Positions 47,249-59,126 of a stretch of DNA of 64,000 nt are shown piece by piece. Location: contig NC_022576.1 in the NCBI RefSeq assembly GCF_000477435.1, positions 248,001 to 312,000 of the forward strand, in the 5' to 3' direction. Under the pieces are notes generated by a model that saw only the letters and a program-made list of their open reading frames with translations, was not told the origin of the DNA and made no database searches. Positions within the stretch are counted from its first letter, which is position 1. Each line of letters opens with the position of its first letter. The DNA is from Candidatus Symbiobacter mobilis CR. Its GTDB lineage: Bacteria > Pseudomonadota > Gammaproteobacteria > Burkholderiales > Burkholderiaceae_C. Made by a program: the position numbers and the translations under genes.

Positions 47249-49117
47249 TCAGCGCTTGTTGACCCAGAATCCCACACCTTGCCCAAGCTTTTTCTGGCCG
47301 AAGGCAAGATAGCCGTTGGCTTGAATGTGATCAGCCAAGTGCGTTCCACCACGGTTGTCCAATTCCGGAGCGTAAAAGTACCACTTGCCTTGGGGACTGT
47401 CCCAAGCCCACAGTGTGTAGAAGTTTTGAGGAATGACGCCAGTAGGTGGAGCTGTGGTGCCGATATTGATATTGAAATACTGAGGCGTGCGATCTTCACC
47501 AAAGGCGATCAAGCTCCAACCGGACTTCAGAGCGTGTGTACCACCTTCCTGGTAGGCCGTGACGGTGACAGGCGCGCCAGTGGGGACGGGTAGATCGAAA
47601 GCCGTGATGGCGTTGACCCAAAAACCCTCACCAGGCTTGATTTCTGACAGGACACCGTACCGCTTGCTTGCAGCGTAGGTAGCCAAATCTGCGGCGGGCA
47701 TCGACGGGGTGTAGAACTGCCACGTTGCAGAGTCCGGATCGAACTTCCACACTGTGCTGACCTTCGTTGGATCCTTGATCAAGTCAGCCACGTTCATCGT
47801 GGTATTCCGACCGTTGCCAAGCAAGTTCCACCCGGCGGAAACGGGGAGGGAACTCATCGTCACATGCACTGCCATGTTGGCGCTCATCGTCACGGTGCAT
47901 TGGCGGCCATAGGTCACCCCTTCGGCGTTCTTTTCTTGACAATTGCCTTCCCATGTCGCGAAGGGGTTGGTAGTCACCAAAGCGACCTGCGTGCCGCTGG
48001 TGTAGGTGCCAGTGCATTGGGTACCACAGTTGATACCTGCCAAAGTAGTACTCGTGACTTCTCCGCTCCCAGTCTTGGTCACAGTCAAGTTGTAAGCATC
48101 TACAGGGATGCCACCGCGAACGAGCCGGACGGAATTGGTCTGAAAGTAATCTCCAGTAGAGCTGCCGTCCCAAAAATGCACGAGCCAAGAGCTATCGGCA
48201 TAATAGCCTGCCTGGGCAGGTTCTTTGATTGGTGTGTTGGTATAAAAATAACCATTGCTGGCATTGGGAAATACCATCCTATTCAAAGAAGAATCGAACT
48301 TCTTGAAATCGACGAGGCTCAGCATTTCGTCGAGGGTAGGCAAGCGCCAGTCGTTGTACCCGGCAAAAGAATTTTCGTCTGCCAATTGTTTAGCTTGAGC
48401 AAAATTCAATAACGATGCCGTGCCGGAGCAGGTGTAGGCATTGGTTTGCGCATCAAGCTGCCAAGTTTGGCCCATGGCACAGCGCTGCCACATCAACCCC
48501 GTCGGGCTGTGCATGACAGTGCCGTTGTTGTTTGCTACGTACTGGGAATCCGGACGCTCCACATTCAACAATGCCGATGTAGTTGGGCCAGTTACCAAGC
48601 GTAGGGCCAGATTACCACTGGTACCAAAGTATTGGACATCACCAAAAGCAAATTTGACTGCATGAGCAAAATTCGTATTGGGTTGGGATTCCTGTGTGAA
48701 AAGCGAGGAAGTGCTGGACCAATACCAAAATCTTTCACCTTCCAGCGCTGTAGCAGGGAAAACAGCAGCGTTGGGGAAAACCGTTCCGTCAATGGAAGGG
48801 TACGTTTTGCTGGTATCAACAATCGTTTGCAATTCACGGATCGTAGGCAAACGCCAAGTATTGCGACCTGCAAAGGTGGTGCGATGTGCATTGGCGTCCG
48901 CCCAGTTCATGAGCGTAGCTTCACCGTTGCACGTGGTGCCGTTCCAGGTTTGGCCTACGGCGCAGCGCATCCAGGTGAGCCCTGTGGTGGGGTCGGTCAC
49001 GGTGCCATCACCGTTGTCTGTGTAGGTTTTGGCTGCGAAGGAGTGGCTGGCACCCACGACACAGCTTGCGATTGCCAGCAAACGCAACGAGGGGAGGAGG
49101 CGGCGAGCAATAGTCAT
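47249..49117 (-). CDS. Secreted DUF1566-repeat protein
   Basis: 622 residues. A signal peptide (to about residue 28) precedes two DUF1566/Lcl-type domains (about 30-175 and 190-335), each with TYTDNGDGTVTDPTTGLTW-like and RLPT.(R/D)E motifs. A beta-domain with paired Cys follows (about 345-425, resembling InlB B-repeat-type modules). The C-terminal region of about 190 residues has SAGWNLLGNGRN. AAAGGA lies 8 bases before the ATG. It is expected on the cell surface or in the periplasm. The role is not known. Confidence 0.85.
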   Translation of the reverse strand: MTIARRLLPSLRLLAIASCVVGASHSFAAKTYTDNGDGTVTDPTTGLTWMRCAVGQTWNGTTCNGEATLMNWADANAHRTTFAGRNTWRLPTIRELQTIVDTSKTYPSIDGTVFPNAAVFPATALEGERFWYWSSTSSLFTQESQPNTNFAHAVKFAFGDVQYFGTSGNLALRLVTGPTTSALLNVERPDSQYVANNNGTVMHSPTGLMWQRCAMGQTWQLDAQTNAYTCSGTASLLNFAQAKQLADENSFAGYNDWRLPTLDEMLSLVDFKKFDSSLNRMVFPNASNGYFYTNTPIKEPAQAGYYADSSWLVHFWDGSSTGDYFQTNSVRLVRGGIPVDAYNLTVTKTGSGEVTSTTLAGINCGTQCTGTYTSGTQVALVTTNPFATWEGNCQEKNAEGVTYGRQCTVTMSANMAVHVTMSSLPVSAGWNLLGNGRNTTMNVADLIKDPTKVSTVWKFDPDSATWQFYTPSMPAADLATYAASKRYGVLSEIKPGEGFWVNAITAFDLPVPTGAPVTVTAYQEGGTHALKSGWSLIAFGEDRTPQYFNINIGTTAPPTGVIPQNFYTLWAWDSPQGKWYFYAPELDNRGGTHLADHIQANGYLAFGQKKLGQGVGFWVNKR

Positions 49118-49399
49118 AAATTGGTTCCTTTCGTGAATCTACCCACTGCACCCGCAGCAGGATAGCCCGTGGATTTTAGCCACGCTATACGTAGCACTGG
49201 GGACGATGTGAAATATAGATGGGGTGCGAAATATCACGAATCGGACATGGAATCGGAGCACAAATTCGTGATCCAGTCCATTGCATCGACAAATTACCCC
49301 CGTGGGCACATCGCAGCAACTGCCGAGCCTCGTGCAGGGAAACACCGGGAAATGCAGAGAAAAATCCCCATCCATGCGGGTGGGGGCAGGATCACCGGA
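49118..49399. other. Intergenic region with no gene seen
   Basis: 282 bp between the DUF1566 gene and the lipoprotein, both on the minus strand. It presumably holds the DUF1566 promoter. No hairpin terminator or RNA gene was identified. Confidence 0.4.
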
Positions 49400-49798
49400 T
49401 CAATGTTGTGCTGCGTGGCCGCCCTGTTCCGGCTCTTCTTCCTCTTCTTCTTCCTCCTCGGAGTGTTCTTTGGGGGGAGGGGGCGGCGGCGGGGGAGCTG
49501 ATACTGGAGCCGAAGGGGGAGGCTCGGGCGGGAGGGGAATTTCCGCGCGGATTCCCTCGATTTGGTTTTCCCGCATGTAGGAATCCATTTCGCGCCATCC
49601 AGCATAGATGGCTGCTTTATCTATGTTGCGGTGCAAGGTATAGCAGTCCTCGATGCCTCGCATTCCGAACCGGCAGGAAGCGCCGATAGCGCGCGCCTCG
49701 GCCTCCAGCCGGGGATCGGGGCCTAGCCCGATCATCCCGAGGTCGAAATCACAGCCGGACAGTGCAGCAAGACACAGACCGAACACTGCAATGCGCAT
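49400..49798 (-). CDS. Small lipoprotein with Pro- and Glu-rich tail
   Basis: 132 residues. It begins with a lipoprotein signal (lipobox LAALSGC, Cys 16). A conserved middle part (ASCRFGMRGIEDCYTLH, REMDSYMRENQIEG) is followed by a tail of eight consecutive Pro and nine consecutive Glu. I recognise the middle part from Comamonadaceae genomes next to yccA; its role is unknown. The start is the ATG at 49798; the frame is open further upstream without reason to use it. It lies 35 bp from the YccA gene. Confidence 0.8.
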   Translation of the reverse strand: MRIAVFGLCLAALSGCDFDLGMIGLGPDPRLEAEARAIGASCRFGMRGIEDCYTLHRNIDKAAIYAGWREMDSYMRENQIEGIRAEIPLPPEPPPSAPVSAPPPPPPPPKEHSEEEEEEEEEPEQGGHAAQH

Positions 49799-49833
49799 GG
49801 CAAGGGGGCGTGTATCGCGCTGAAAGCGGAGGG

Positions 49834-50529
49834 TTAGTCGTGTTCGCCGCCGAAGATACCCAGCAATGCCAACAAGCTCTGAAACACGTTGAAGGCGTCG
49901 AGGTACAGCGCCAGCGTGGCACGGATGTAGTTGTCCTCTCCTCCATCGACGATGCGTTTGAGGTCGTACAACATGAGGGCGCTGAATATGCCAATGGCGG
50001 CAACGGATAGCGCCATCATTGCTGCCGTGGAGCCAACGAAGACGTTGATCACGCCCCCAACCAGAATCGCGAGCACGCCGACGAAGAGCCATTGGCCCAT
50101 TCCGGACAAATCCCTGCGGATGACGGTGGAAAGACCAGCCATGGCGGCAAAGATACTGGCTGTACCGGCAAAGGCCGTCATGATTAGGGCCACGCCGTTG
50201 CGCAACCCGAGGATGGAGGCAATCAACCCGGAAAGCATCACACCCATGAAAAAGGTAAACGCGAGCAGGATGTAGACCCCCGCAGCGCGGTGGCTATTTT
50301 TTTCGATAGCAAACATGAATCCGAAAGCGCCGCCAAGAAACACCAGCAACCCCAGCCATCCGTGGAAAAACTGCGCCATGCCGGTTATTACGCCGATCCA
50401 TGCACCGGCCACGGTGGGTACCAAACTCAGCGCGAGCAATCCATACGTGTTGCGCAGCACTTTGTTGCGATCCACCGCAGCGGTGCCATAGCCGAATACC
50501 GGTCGCAGTGCTTGTTCACGATCCGTCAT
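49834..50529 (-). CDS. Bax inhibitor-1/YccA family membrane protein
   Basis: 231 residues with about seven hydrophobic helices. The family is a set of membrane proteins (YccA/YbhL) that in E. coli interact with FtsH. AGGAG lies 9 bases before the ATG. The start overlaps the end of the TonB-like gene by 14 bases. A lipoprotein gene follows. Confidence 0.93.
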   Translation of the reverse strand: MTDREQALRPVFGYGTAAVDRNKVLRNTYGLLALSLVPTVAGAWIGVITGMAQFFHGWLGLLVFLGGAFGFMFAIEKNSHRAAGVYILLAFTFFMGVMLSGLIASILGLRNGVALIMTAFAGTASIFAAMAGLSTVIRRDLSGMGQWLFVGVLAILVGGVINVFVGSTAAMMALSVAAIGIFSALMLYDLKRIVDGGEDNYIRATLALYLDAFNVFQSLLALLGIFGGEHD

Positions 50530-51352
50530 GACGTAGATCTCCTAGGGAAGAAGGGTGGAAAAAAGAGGATTCGATTGTAGAAAGCCGAGAAGTTGCAGCT
50601 TGTGCGGCAGTGTGGGTGTGTCGTGTGGACGATGTGAGCTCGAATCGAAAAGGCACGTCGTGCCATCGTTCTTGGGGGGCACCGGCAAGCATGGCAGGAC
50701 GGTATTTCCATGACAAGGCGGTGCGGAGGCTGGCTGTGTCCAAGCGGCGAAAACCGCTGGAACGGTGGATGTGCGCATCCTTCGCCGTGCCATCCTTGCC
50801 GATCGAGACCCGAACGACGACGCTCCCTTCCTCCCGATACCTGCGGCTCAACGCTGGGTAGTCCGGTGCTGGGGCATCAATGGGTTCGGCGTCGGTCAGG
50901 ATGGGAGGCGAGTCGGCTGGAATGGAGACTGGGGTATTCGATTTTGGGAGAGTGGGTGCTGTAGCCCCTTGTGTAGAGGCGACATCGGACGTAGTGCTGA
51001 CGAGGGCATGGGGGGCGACGGGACTGTCTACAGGCCCGGCCACCGGCAGCAAACCGCGTCGCTGCGGGTTCGGTATGCGCTGTGGGGGAGCAGGATCGAC
51101 TGTGGCAACCGTCGCGACCGAGGGGGGCGAGGGAGTTGCTGGTGTCGTGGTGGGAATGGGGATGGATGGAGTCTCGACGTGCAAGGCCGCGACTATGCGC
51201 AGTCTGTGCGGTATCGGGTGATGCAGCGGTGGGGGCTGCATCAGCGTAGAGGAACCTGTCGAAGGGGATGTCTCGGATATCGTTGATAGCGTTGACAGTC
51301 TCAAGCTGGCAAAGAGCGCTCCGTGCGCCACAGTGATGGCGAGAGAGAGCAT
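50516..51352 (-). CDS. TonB-family energy transducer
   Basis: 278 residues from the ATG at 51352; a start at 51415 would add 21 residues and give a more basic N-terminus. One N-terminal membrane helix ([14 protein letters not shown]) precedes a long Pro/Thr/Ser-rich periplasmic linker. A C-terminal TonB domain (about 180-245) has [19 protein letters not shown] and [13 protein letters not shown]. It transfers energy from the inner-membrane proton force to outer-membrane receptors. No exbBD is next to it. It is divergent from rpsF. Confidence 0.85.
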   Translation of the reverse strand: MLSLAITVAHGALFASLRLSTLSTISETSPSTGSSTLMQPPPLHHPIPHRLRIVAALHVETPSIPIPTTTPATPSPPSVATVATVDPAPPQRIPNPQRRGLLPVAGPVDSPVAPHALVSTTSDVASTQGATAPTLPKSNTPVSIPADSPPILTDAEPIDAPAPDYPALSRRYREEGSVVVRVSIGKDGTAKDAHIHRSSGFRRLDTASLRTALSWKYRPAMLAGAPQERWHDVPFRFELTSSTRHTHTAAQAATSRLSTIESSFFHPSSLGDLRHDGS

Positions 51353-51509
51353 TGCTATCGAAACAGGGGAAAACGGGAAACGGAAATATGGGGTACGGAA
51401 ACAGGGGAAACGCATCGCTAGAATCGCTGGTTTTCCTTCCCACACCCCATTCGACGCCGGGGGTGGGAGCACGGCCACAAGGCCTATCCATAAGGAACGA
51501 GGTGAACTA

Positions 51510-51881
51510 ATGCGTCATTATGAAGTGGTGCTCATGATCCATCCGGATCAGAGCGAACAGGTTCCAGCCATGCTGGAACGGTACAAAAACATGGTTACTG
51601 CCGGGAATGGGCGCATCCATCGGGTGGAAGACTGGGGACGTCGCGTGTTGGCGTACTCCATCGACCGTCTCTCCAAAGCCCATTACCTGTGCTTGAATAT
51701 CGAGGCCGACCAGAACGTCATGGGGGAACTGGAACATGCTTTCCGGTTCAACGACGCGATTCTGCGCAGCCTCACGGTACGCCGGAACAAGGCCGAGACC
51801 GCGCCTTCCGCAATGATGCGGTCTGCGGAACGAGAGGATGCGCGCAAGGTAGCCTCTACCGAGCCGTCGCCGTCGGTTTGA
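51510..51881 (+). CDS. rpsF: 30S ribosomal protein S6
   Basis: 123 residues, normal length. The core [31 protein letters not shown] and a variable tail identify S6, which binds S18 in the 30S platform. AGGAACGAGGTG lies just before the ATG at 51510. A longer open frame upstream has no support. First gene of the rpsF-priB-rpsR-rplI operon. Confidence 0.97.
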   Translation: MRHYEVVLMIHPDQSEQVPAMLERYKNMVTAGNGRIHRVEDWGRRVLAYSIDRLSKAHYLCLNIEADQNVMGELEHAFRFNDAILRSLTVRRNKAETAPSAMMRSAEREDARKVASTEPSPSV

Positions 51882-51893
51882 GCGTTCGCGCAG

Positions 51894-52343
51894 GTGGTTT
51901 CGACGACGCAGCGGACGACTGCACAGGATACGAGCCAGGCTACAGATCACGATACGAATCACTTGTGCATCGTTGCCACGATTGCGGAAATCGCGCAATT
52001 GCGTTACTCCCCGGCGGGTGTACCCATTCTGGGTTGCACGCTGGCGCATGAGTCCGTCAACAAAGAAGACGGAGTGCAACGGGTAGTACGGCTGGTGCTT
52101 CGGGCGGTCTGTTTCGGATGCGTTGCAGAACGGCTTGCGCAGCAAGACTTGGGTACCTGCTGGTCGTTTCGGGGTTTTTTGTTTTCTCCCCGTAGCGGTC
52201 GGGTTGTATACCAAATTCAGGATTTTTTGGCTTTCCCCCAACTTTCGGAACAAGAAGGAGCCCATCATGGCTGGACCGAGGCGGTCACTCACGAAAAATC
52301 GGCGCCCCAAACGCGCTGCCCAGAATTTGCTTTTCCGTCGTAA
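51894..52343 (+). CDS. priB: Primosomal replication protein N (PriB), extended C-terminus
   Basis: 149 residues, against about 100 in relatives. The OB-fold core ([53 protein letters not shown]) is clear. It binds single-stranded DNA and helps restart stalled replication. The start is a GTG. There is no stop after the OB-fold. The frame runs 77 bases into rpsR, so the last about 45 residues are extra. This could be real or due to a sequence change that removed the original stop. Confidence 0.85.
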   Translation: MVSTTQRTTAQDTSQATDHDTNHLCIVATIAEIAQLRYSPAGVPILGCTLAHESVNKEDGVQRVVRLVLRAVCFGCVAERLAQQDLGTCWSFRGFLFSPRSGRVVYQIQDFLAFPQLSEQEGAHHGWTEAVTHEKSAPQTRCPEFAFPS

Positions 52344-52551
52344 GCGTTTCTGCCGCTTTACGGTGACTGGGGTCGAGGAAATCGACTACAAGGATCTCGA
52401 TACGCTCCGCGATTTCATTGCGGAAAACGGAAAAATCATTCCGGCTCGCTTGACTGGGACGCGCGCCATTTACCAACGGCAACTCAATACTGCGATCAAA
52501 CGTGCGCGGTACTTGGCACTGTTGCCCTACTCTGACCAGCACAAGGTCTGA
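52267..52551 (+). CDS. rpsR: 30S ribosomal protein S18
   Basis: 94 residues. Contains [20 protein letters not shown] and [10 protein letters not shown], diagnostic for S18. AAGAAGGAG is placed before the ATG at 52267. It partners with S6 in the platform of the 30S subunit. It overlaps the unusual extended end of priB. Confidence 0.97.
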   Translation: MAGPRRSLTKNRRPKRAAQNLLFRRKRFCRFTVTGVEEIDYKDLDTLRDFIAENGKIIPARLTGTRAIYQRQLNTAIKRARYLALLPYSDQHKV

Positions 52552-52562
52552 AGGAGCAAGAG

Positions 52563-53015
52563 ATGCAAATAATTTTGCTCGATAAGGTCATCAACCTAGG
52601 CAATTTGGGCGACGTGGTGCGCGTCAAGGATGGGTATGCAAGGAATTTCCTCATTCCCAGTGGCCGTGCGCGTCGCGCATCGGCAGCCGCCTTGCAGGAA
52701 TTTCAGGCACGCCGTGCGGAGCTGGAACGGGTTGCCGCAGAAAAAAAGGCACTGGCTGTCGCGCTGGGCGAAAAGCTCTCCGGCTTTGTGTGCAAATTGA
52801 CGCAGAAAGCGGGTGTCGACGGGCGACTGTTCGGCTCTGTCACGAACGCCGATATTGCAGAGGAACTAGGCCGCAATGGCTTTACCGTCCATAAATCGCA
52901 AATCCGCTTGCCTTCGGGTCATATCAAAACCGTGGGAGACTGCACGGTCAAGGTGGCACTACACACGGATGTCGCGGTGGAATTGGCTATCGCTGTCTAC
53001 GGGGAAACTGCCTGA
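52563..53015 (+). CDS. rplI: 50S ribosomal protein L9
   Basis: 150 residues. The N-terminal RNA-binding part ([33 protein letters not shown]) and a C-terminal domain joined by a long helix are typical for L9. AAGGAG precedes the ATG. Last gene of the operon. Confidence 0.97.
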   Translation: MQIILLDKVINLGNLGDVVRVKDGYARNFLIPSGRARRASAAALQEFQARRAELERVAAEKKALAVALGEKLSGFVCKLTQKAGVDGRLFGSVTNADIAEELGRNGFTVHKSQIRLPSGHIKTVGDCTVKVALHTDVAVELAIAVYGETA

Positions 53016-53147
53016 TTGCGCTTGCGGTTGGATCATGGGTACCGTGCAGCCGGTGTTGCGGGAGGAAGCATCGTGCGATGCAGGCTGCATCGAAGGTGCT
53101 GAAAGTGCTGAAGGTGCTACTTCCGCTACTTGCTGTTACAACGGCCG

Positions 53148-53957
53148 TCACGTACCTGCAAAAGTGCGGAGCAGCACGTGTACAGCAGCGCAGTACAGCA
53201 GTACAGCAAAGGCTCGACGTAGCCAAAGGCTGCTGATTCGGTATGCGGTGTAGGCGCCTGCTGGCGCTGCAATCAGGCTGCCCAAACCCACGGCAGCGAG
53301 AGCGGGCAGGCTGATATACCCCACAGTACCAGATGACAAGCCTGATGCACCAGTAGAAGAAAGCAGGTATCCGGCAGTACTGACCACCGCAATGGGAAGG
53401 CCCATGGCTGCGGAGGTGGCGATCACGTTGCGCATTGGCAGGTTGCACCGCACCAACCACGGAACGCTCAAAAATCCTCCACCGGCTCCGACGAGTGCAC
53501 TGACGAACCCGATCACGGTGCCTACGGGGAGCATCCCCCGTAGGCTTGGTAGCGTGCCACCCTCCGCATGGTCCGCATGGTCAGACACTTTTTCATGCAG
53601 CAGTTGGGTGGCGGAGAACACTACGAACGTTGCGTAGAGTATGGCAAGCCAGTCGGCAGGGATCGTCGAAAAAACACCTACGCTGGCAATCCCAGCTCCG
53701 GCAAGCAAACCTGGCACGACGCCTTGCACCACATCCCAGCGGATGGTGTTGTGGCGGAAGTGTGCGGCTACGCTGGAGAGAGCTGTACACACCATGACCG
53801 CCGAGGAAGTGGCGATGGCTACCTTGATTCCTGATGCAGGCGAATAGCCCCCGCTTTGCAGCAGCCAGAACAAACCGGGTACGACGATCACGCCTCCCCC
53901 TATTCCAAAAAGTCCTGCAAGGAACCCGGCACCCAGGCCCAGGAATACCAAGCCCAT
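53148..53957 (-). CDS. TauE/SafE-family membrane permease
   Basis: 269 residues from the ATG at 53957; a TTG at 53990 would add 11. About eight membrane helices. The first helix includes GAGFLAGLFGIGGGVIVVPG and a later one has VSALVGAGGGFLSVPWLV, the two half-repeats of the TauE/SafE (sulfite/organosulfonate exporter) family. The substrate cannot be told. It is convergent with rplI. Confidence 0.9.
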   Translation of the reverse strand: MGLVFLGLGAGFLAGLFGIGGGVIVVPGLFWLLQSGGYSPASGIKVAIATSSAVMVCTALSSVAAHFRHNTIRWDVVQGVVPGLLAGAGIASVGVFSTIPADWLAILYATFVVFSATQLLHEKVSDHADHAEGGTLPSLRGMLPVGTVIGFVSALVGAGGGFLSVPWLVRCNLPMRNVIATSAAMGLPIAVVSTAGYLLSSTGASGLSSGTVGYISLPALAAVGLGSLIAAPAGAYTAYRISSLWLRRAFAVLLYCAAVHVLLRTFAGT

Positions 53958-54244
53958 CCAAAGCGGGCCATGAAGACCGAGAACAGTCAAGACAACACCG
54001 GCGCGGCAGACATGCAGACCAGAGGGCGGGAAGCGGGGAGGGAATAGCCAGGATAGGCTGGAGGGAGAAGGGTCTGCGCACGCCGCTGAACCGATGACTG
54101 AACCGGGGTTCAGGTGGGTAAGGTCACCCGCGCCTTGGGAAGTTCTAACGCGAGAAGATCACGCCGACGCGGAAATATTCCTAACCCTGGCTCAATGAGA
54201 ATTGGTTCAAGAATTACCAAGCCCAACGAACGTGGCAGACAAAG

Positions 54245-54400
54245 TCATTCTAGTCCAGGAACCTGACCGATTTCCCAGATCCCGCCTGCATAGCGACGGT
54301 GCGTAGCCTCGGGTGTGCCGTACTCCTGGGTACCGTCCTTGTTGACCCAAGGCAGGATAGAGGGTCTGCGCATTCCGTCGCTCTGCACATTCCGGTTCAT
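54245..54400 (-). CDS. Possible 51-residue ORF after ftsB
   Basis: A short frame from ATG 54400 to TGA at 54245 encodes a protein-like sequence with WVNKDGTQEYGTPEATHRRY and WEIGQVPGLE. The same frame remains open upstream. No Shine-Dalgarno is seen, and it lies beyond the ftsB terminator. It could be a small gene or a remnant. The rest of 53991-54540 shows only the terminator and a purine-rich repeat (GGAGGGAT at about 54510-54530). Confidence 0.3.
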   Translation of the reverse strand: MNRNVQSDGMRRPSILPWVNKDGTQEYGTPEATHRRYAGGIWEIGQVPGLE

Positions 54401-54465
54401 CGCTGCTGGCGCTATTGGTGTCCAGGCTTTGACGGGCTTGTAAAGGGGTGCGTCGGTTTGGGAGC

Positions 54466-54493
54466 AAAAAAAACCGCCGGGGTGAGCGGCGGT
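54466..54493 (-). terminator. Rho-independent terminator after ftsB
   Basis: On the minus strand a 7-bp stem ACCGCCG/CGGCGGT, with a seven-base loop, is followed by eight U. It lies about 47 bp after the ftsB stop and ends the pyrG-kdsA-eno-ftsB unit. Confidence 0.88.
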
Positions 54494-54540
54494 GTAAACA
54501 CGGGATGTAGGGAGGGATATAGGAGGGATGTAGGGGACAC

Positions 54541-54816
54541 CTACTGGGCAACGCGAACGAATACCTCATCCGGTTTGGTCATTCCAAACCCCATTCGCGC
54601 TTTTTCTTCCAATACTTCCGTACCCGAATCCCAACCAGCGATTTCTGCGGCCAGAAAACGATTTTCTTGCTCCATGCGGTCGTTGACTTGTTTCTGGGCA
54701 GCAAGGCGGGCGCGGCTCTGTGCGACGTCGGATCTTCCGCCACGTCCGTACATGATTTGGACACCCAGCATGACCAGAAGGATGATCAGCAGCCATGCAA
54801 AGTACCGCGAACCCAT
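54541..54816 (-). CDS. ftsB: Cell division protein FtsB
   Basis: 91 residues. One membrane helix (YFAWLLIILLVMLGVQI) is followed by a short coiled coil (SRARLAAQKQVNDRMEQEN) and a C-terminal tail (EEKARMGFGMTKPDEVF). It forms the FtsQBL complex of the divisome. The ATG at 54816 has GGGAAG upstream; a TTG at 54846 is less likely. It lies immediately after eno, the usual place in proteobacteria. Confidence 0.95.
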   Translation of the reverse strand: MGSRYFAWLLIILLVMLGVQIMYGRGGRSDVAQSRARLAAQKQVNDRMEQENRFLAAEIAGWDSGTEVLEEKARMGFGMTKPDEVFVRVAQ

Positions 54817-54874
54817 GGTTGTCTTCCCGCCCAGAAGAGTCGTCAACGCACCTTATGTGCCTAGCGTGCCTTGC

Positions 54875-56167
<1,293 letters not shown>

Positions 56168-56333
56168 TCAGGTTGATGAACAAGGGGAGAAAAACGTAGC
56201 CATACTCCATATTGCACATTGCTGCACACGGTGTGCTGGCTACAGGGGAAAAAATCGGGGGAGAGATGTCAAGAGCAGCGAGTCGAGGGCAACGTATACA
56301 TTCGCCAGCACCCGATTCGGCAGCACCCTGGCA

Positions 56334-57203
56334 TCATGACCCTGCATGGCAGGAAAGACGCTGTTCGAGGAATCCACGCTGCTTGACCACCGAATCGATG
56401 GCCATCAGCGATTCGAGCAGGCTTTCCATGAGGTGGAGCGGAACGGAATTGGGGCCGTCGCTCATCGCCCGATCAGGATCGGGGTGGGTTTCCATGAAGA
56501 TGCCACTGATCCCCGCTGCAACTGCCGCCCGAGCCAGTACCGGAACCATCTGGCGCTGCCCACCGCTGGCGTTGCCCAGCGCACCAGGCATTTGCACGGA
56601 GTGCGTTGCATCATACACGACGGGTGCGCCGGTCTCTCGCAGCAGGGAAAGCGACCGCATGTCGCTGACGAGGTTGTTGTAGCCGAAGCAGGCGCCGCGT
56701 TCGCACACCAGAAAACGATCCGTATCAAGCCCATGGCTTGCGGCTGCCTGGCGCGCTTTGTCGACGACATTGCCCATTTCAGCGGGGGAAAGGAATTGGC
56801 CCTTTTTGAGGTTGACCGGCTTGCCACAGCGGGCAACGGCGTGGATGAAATCGGTCTGTCTGCACAAAAAAGCAGGGGTTTGCAGCACATCGACGACGGC
56901 AGCGACGTCTTCGATTTGTTCATGGGTGTGTACATCCGTGAGCACGGGAACCCCCAATTCGTGGCGAATCTGGGCCAGGATGGCCAACCCTTCTTCCATT
57001 CCCGGGCCACGGAACGATTGCGCTCCAGAGCGGTTCGCTTTGTCGAAGCTGCTCTTGAAAACAAAAGGAATCCCGAGTCTGCTGGTGATGTCGCGAAGGG
57101 TGCCCGCCGTATCCATTTGCATCTGTTTGGATTCGATGACACAAGGCCCTGCGATCAAGAACAGAGGCCGATCCAGGCCGACTTCAAAGCCACAGAGTTT
57201 CAT
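56334..57203 (-). CDS. kdsA: 3-deoxy-8-phosphooctulonate synthase
   Basis: 289 residues. Condenses phosphoenolpyruvate with arabinose 5-phosphate to make Kdo 8-phosphate for lipopolysaccharide. Motifs: [35 protein letters not shown] and [16 protein letters not shown]. Lies 48 bp after pyrG, as in other betaproteobacteria. Confidence 0.97.
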   Translation of the reverse strand: MKLCGFEVGLDRPLFLIAGPCVIESKQMQMDTAGTLRDITSRLGIPFVFKSSFDKANRSGAQSFRGPGMEEGLAILAQIRHELGVPVLTDVHTHEQIEDVAAVVDVLQTPAFLCRQTDFIHAVARCGKPVNLKKGQFLSPAEMGNVVDKARQAAASHGLDTDRFLVCERGACFGYNNLVSDMRSLSLLRETGAPVVYDATHSVQMPGALGNASGGQRQMVPVLARAAVAAGISGIFMETHPDPDRAMSDGPNSVPLHLMESLLESLMAIDSVVKQRGFLEQRLSCHAGS

Positions 57204-57251
57204 GGGTTCGTTCCAGAAAAAGTGGAGGCATAAAAGGGGGGCATGGATGCC

Positions 57252-58949
<1,698 letters not shown>

Positions 58950-59126
58950 CTACGGAAGGCAAGGACATGGCGGAAAAGAGGAAATGACGCCGCAGGAAAA
59001 GAGAAGAAACCGGGGCGCCGTGGAATGGGCAAGACCCTACAGTCGGCGCCAATTCGGCTTGGTGCAGGGTAGGAAACCGAGAAAGCCGAGGAGAAGAAAA
59101 AGAGTCAAGATGCTACATTGGATTGC

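Noticed and set aside
51396..51424. Promoter with -10 TAGAAT for rpsF
   Set aside because: The -10-like hexamer is good, but no matching -35 is found at 16-18 bp, so it was not listed as a feature.
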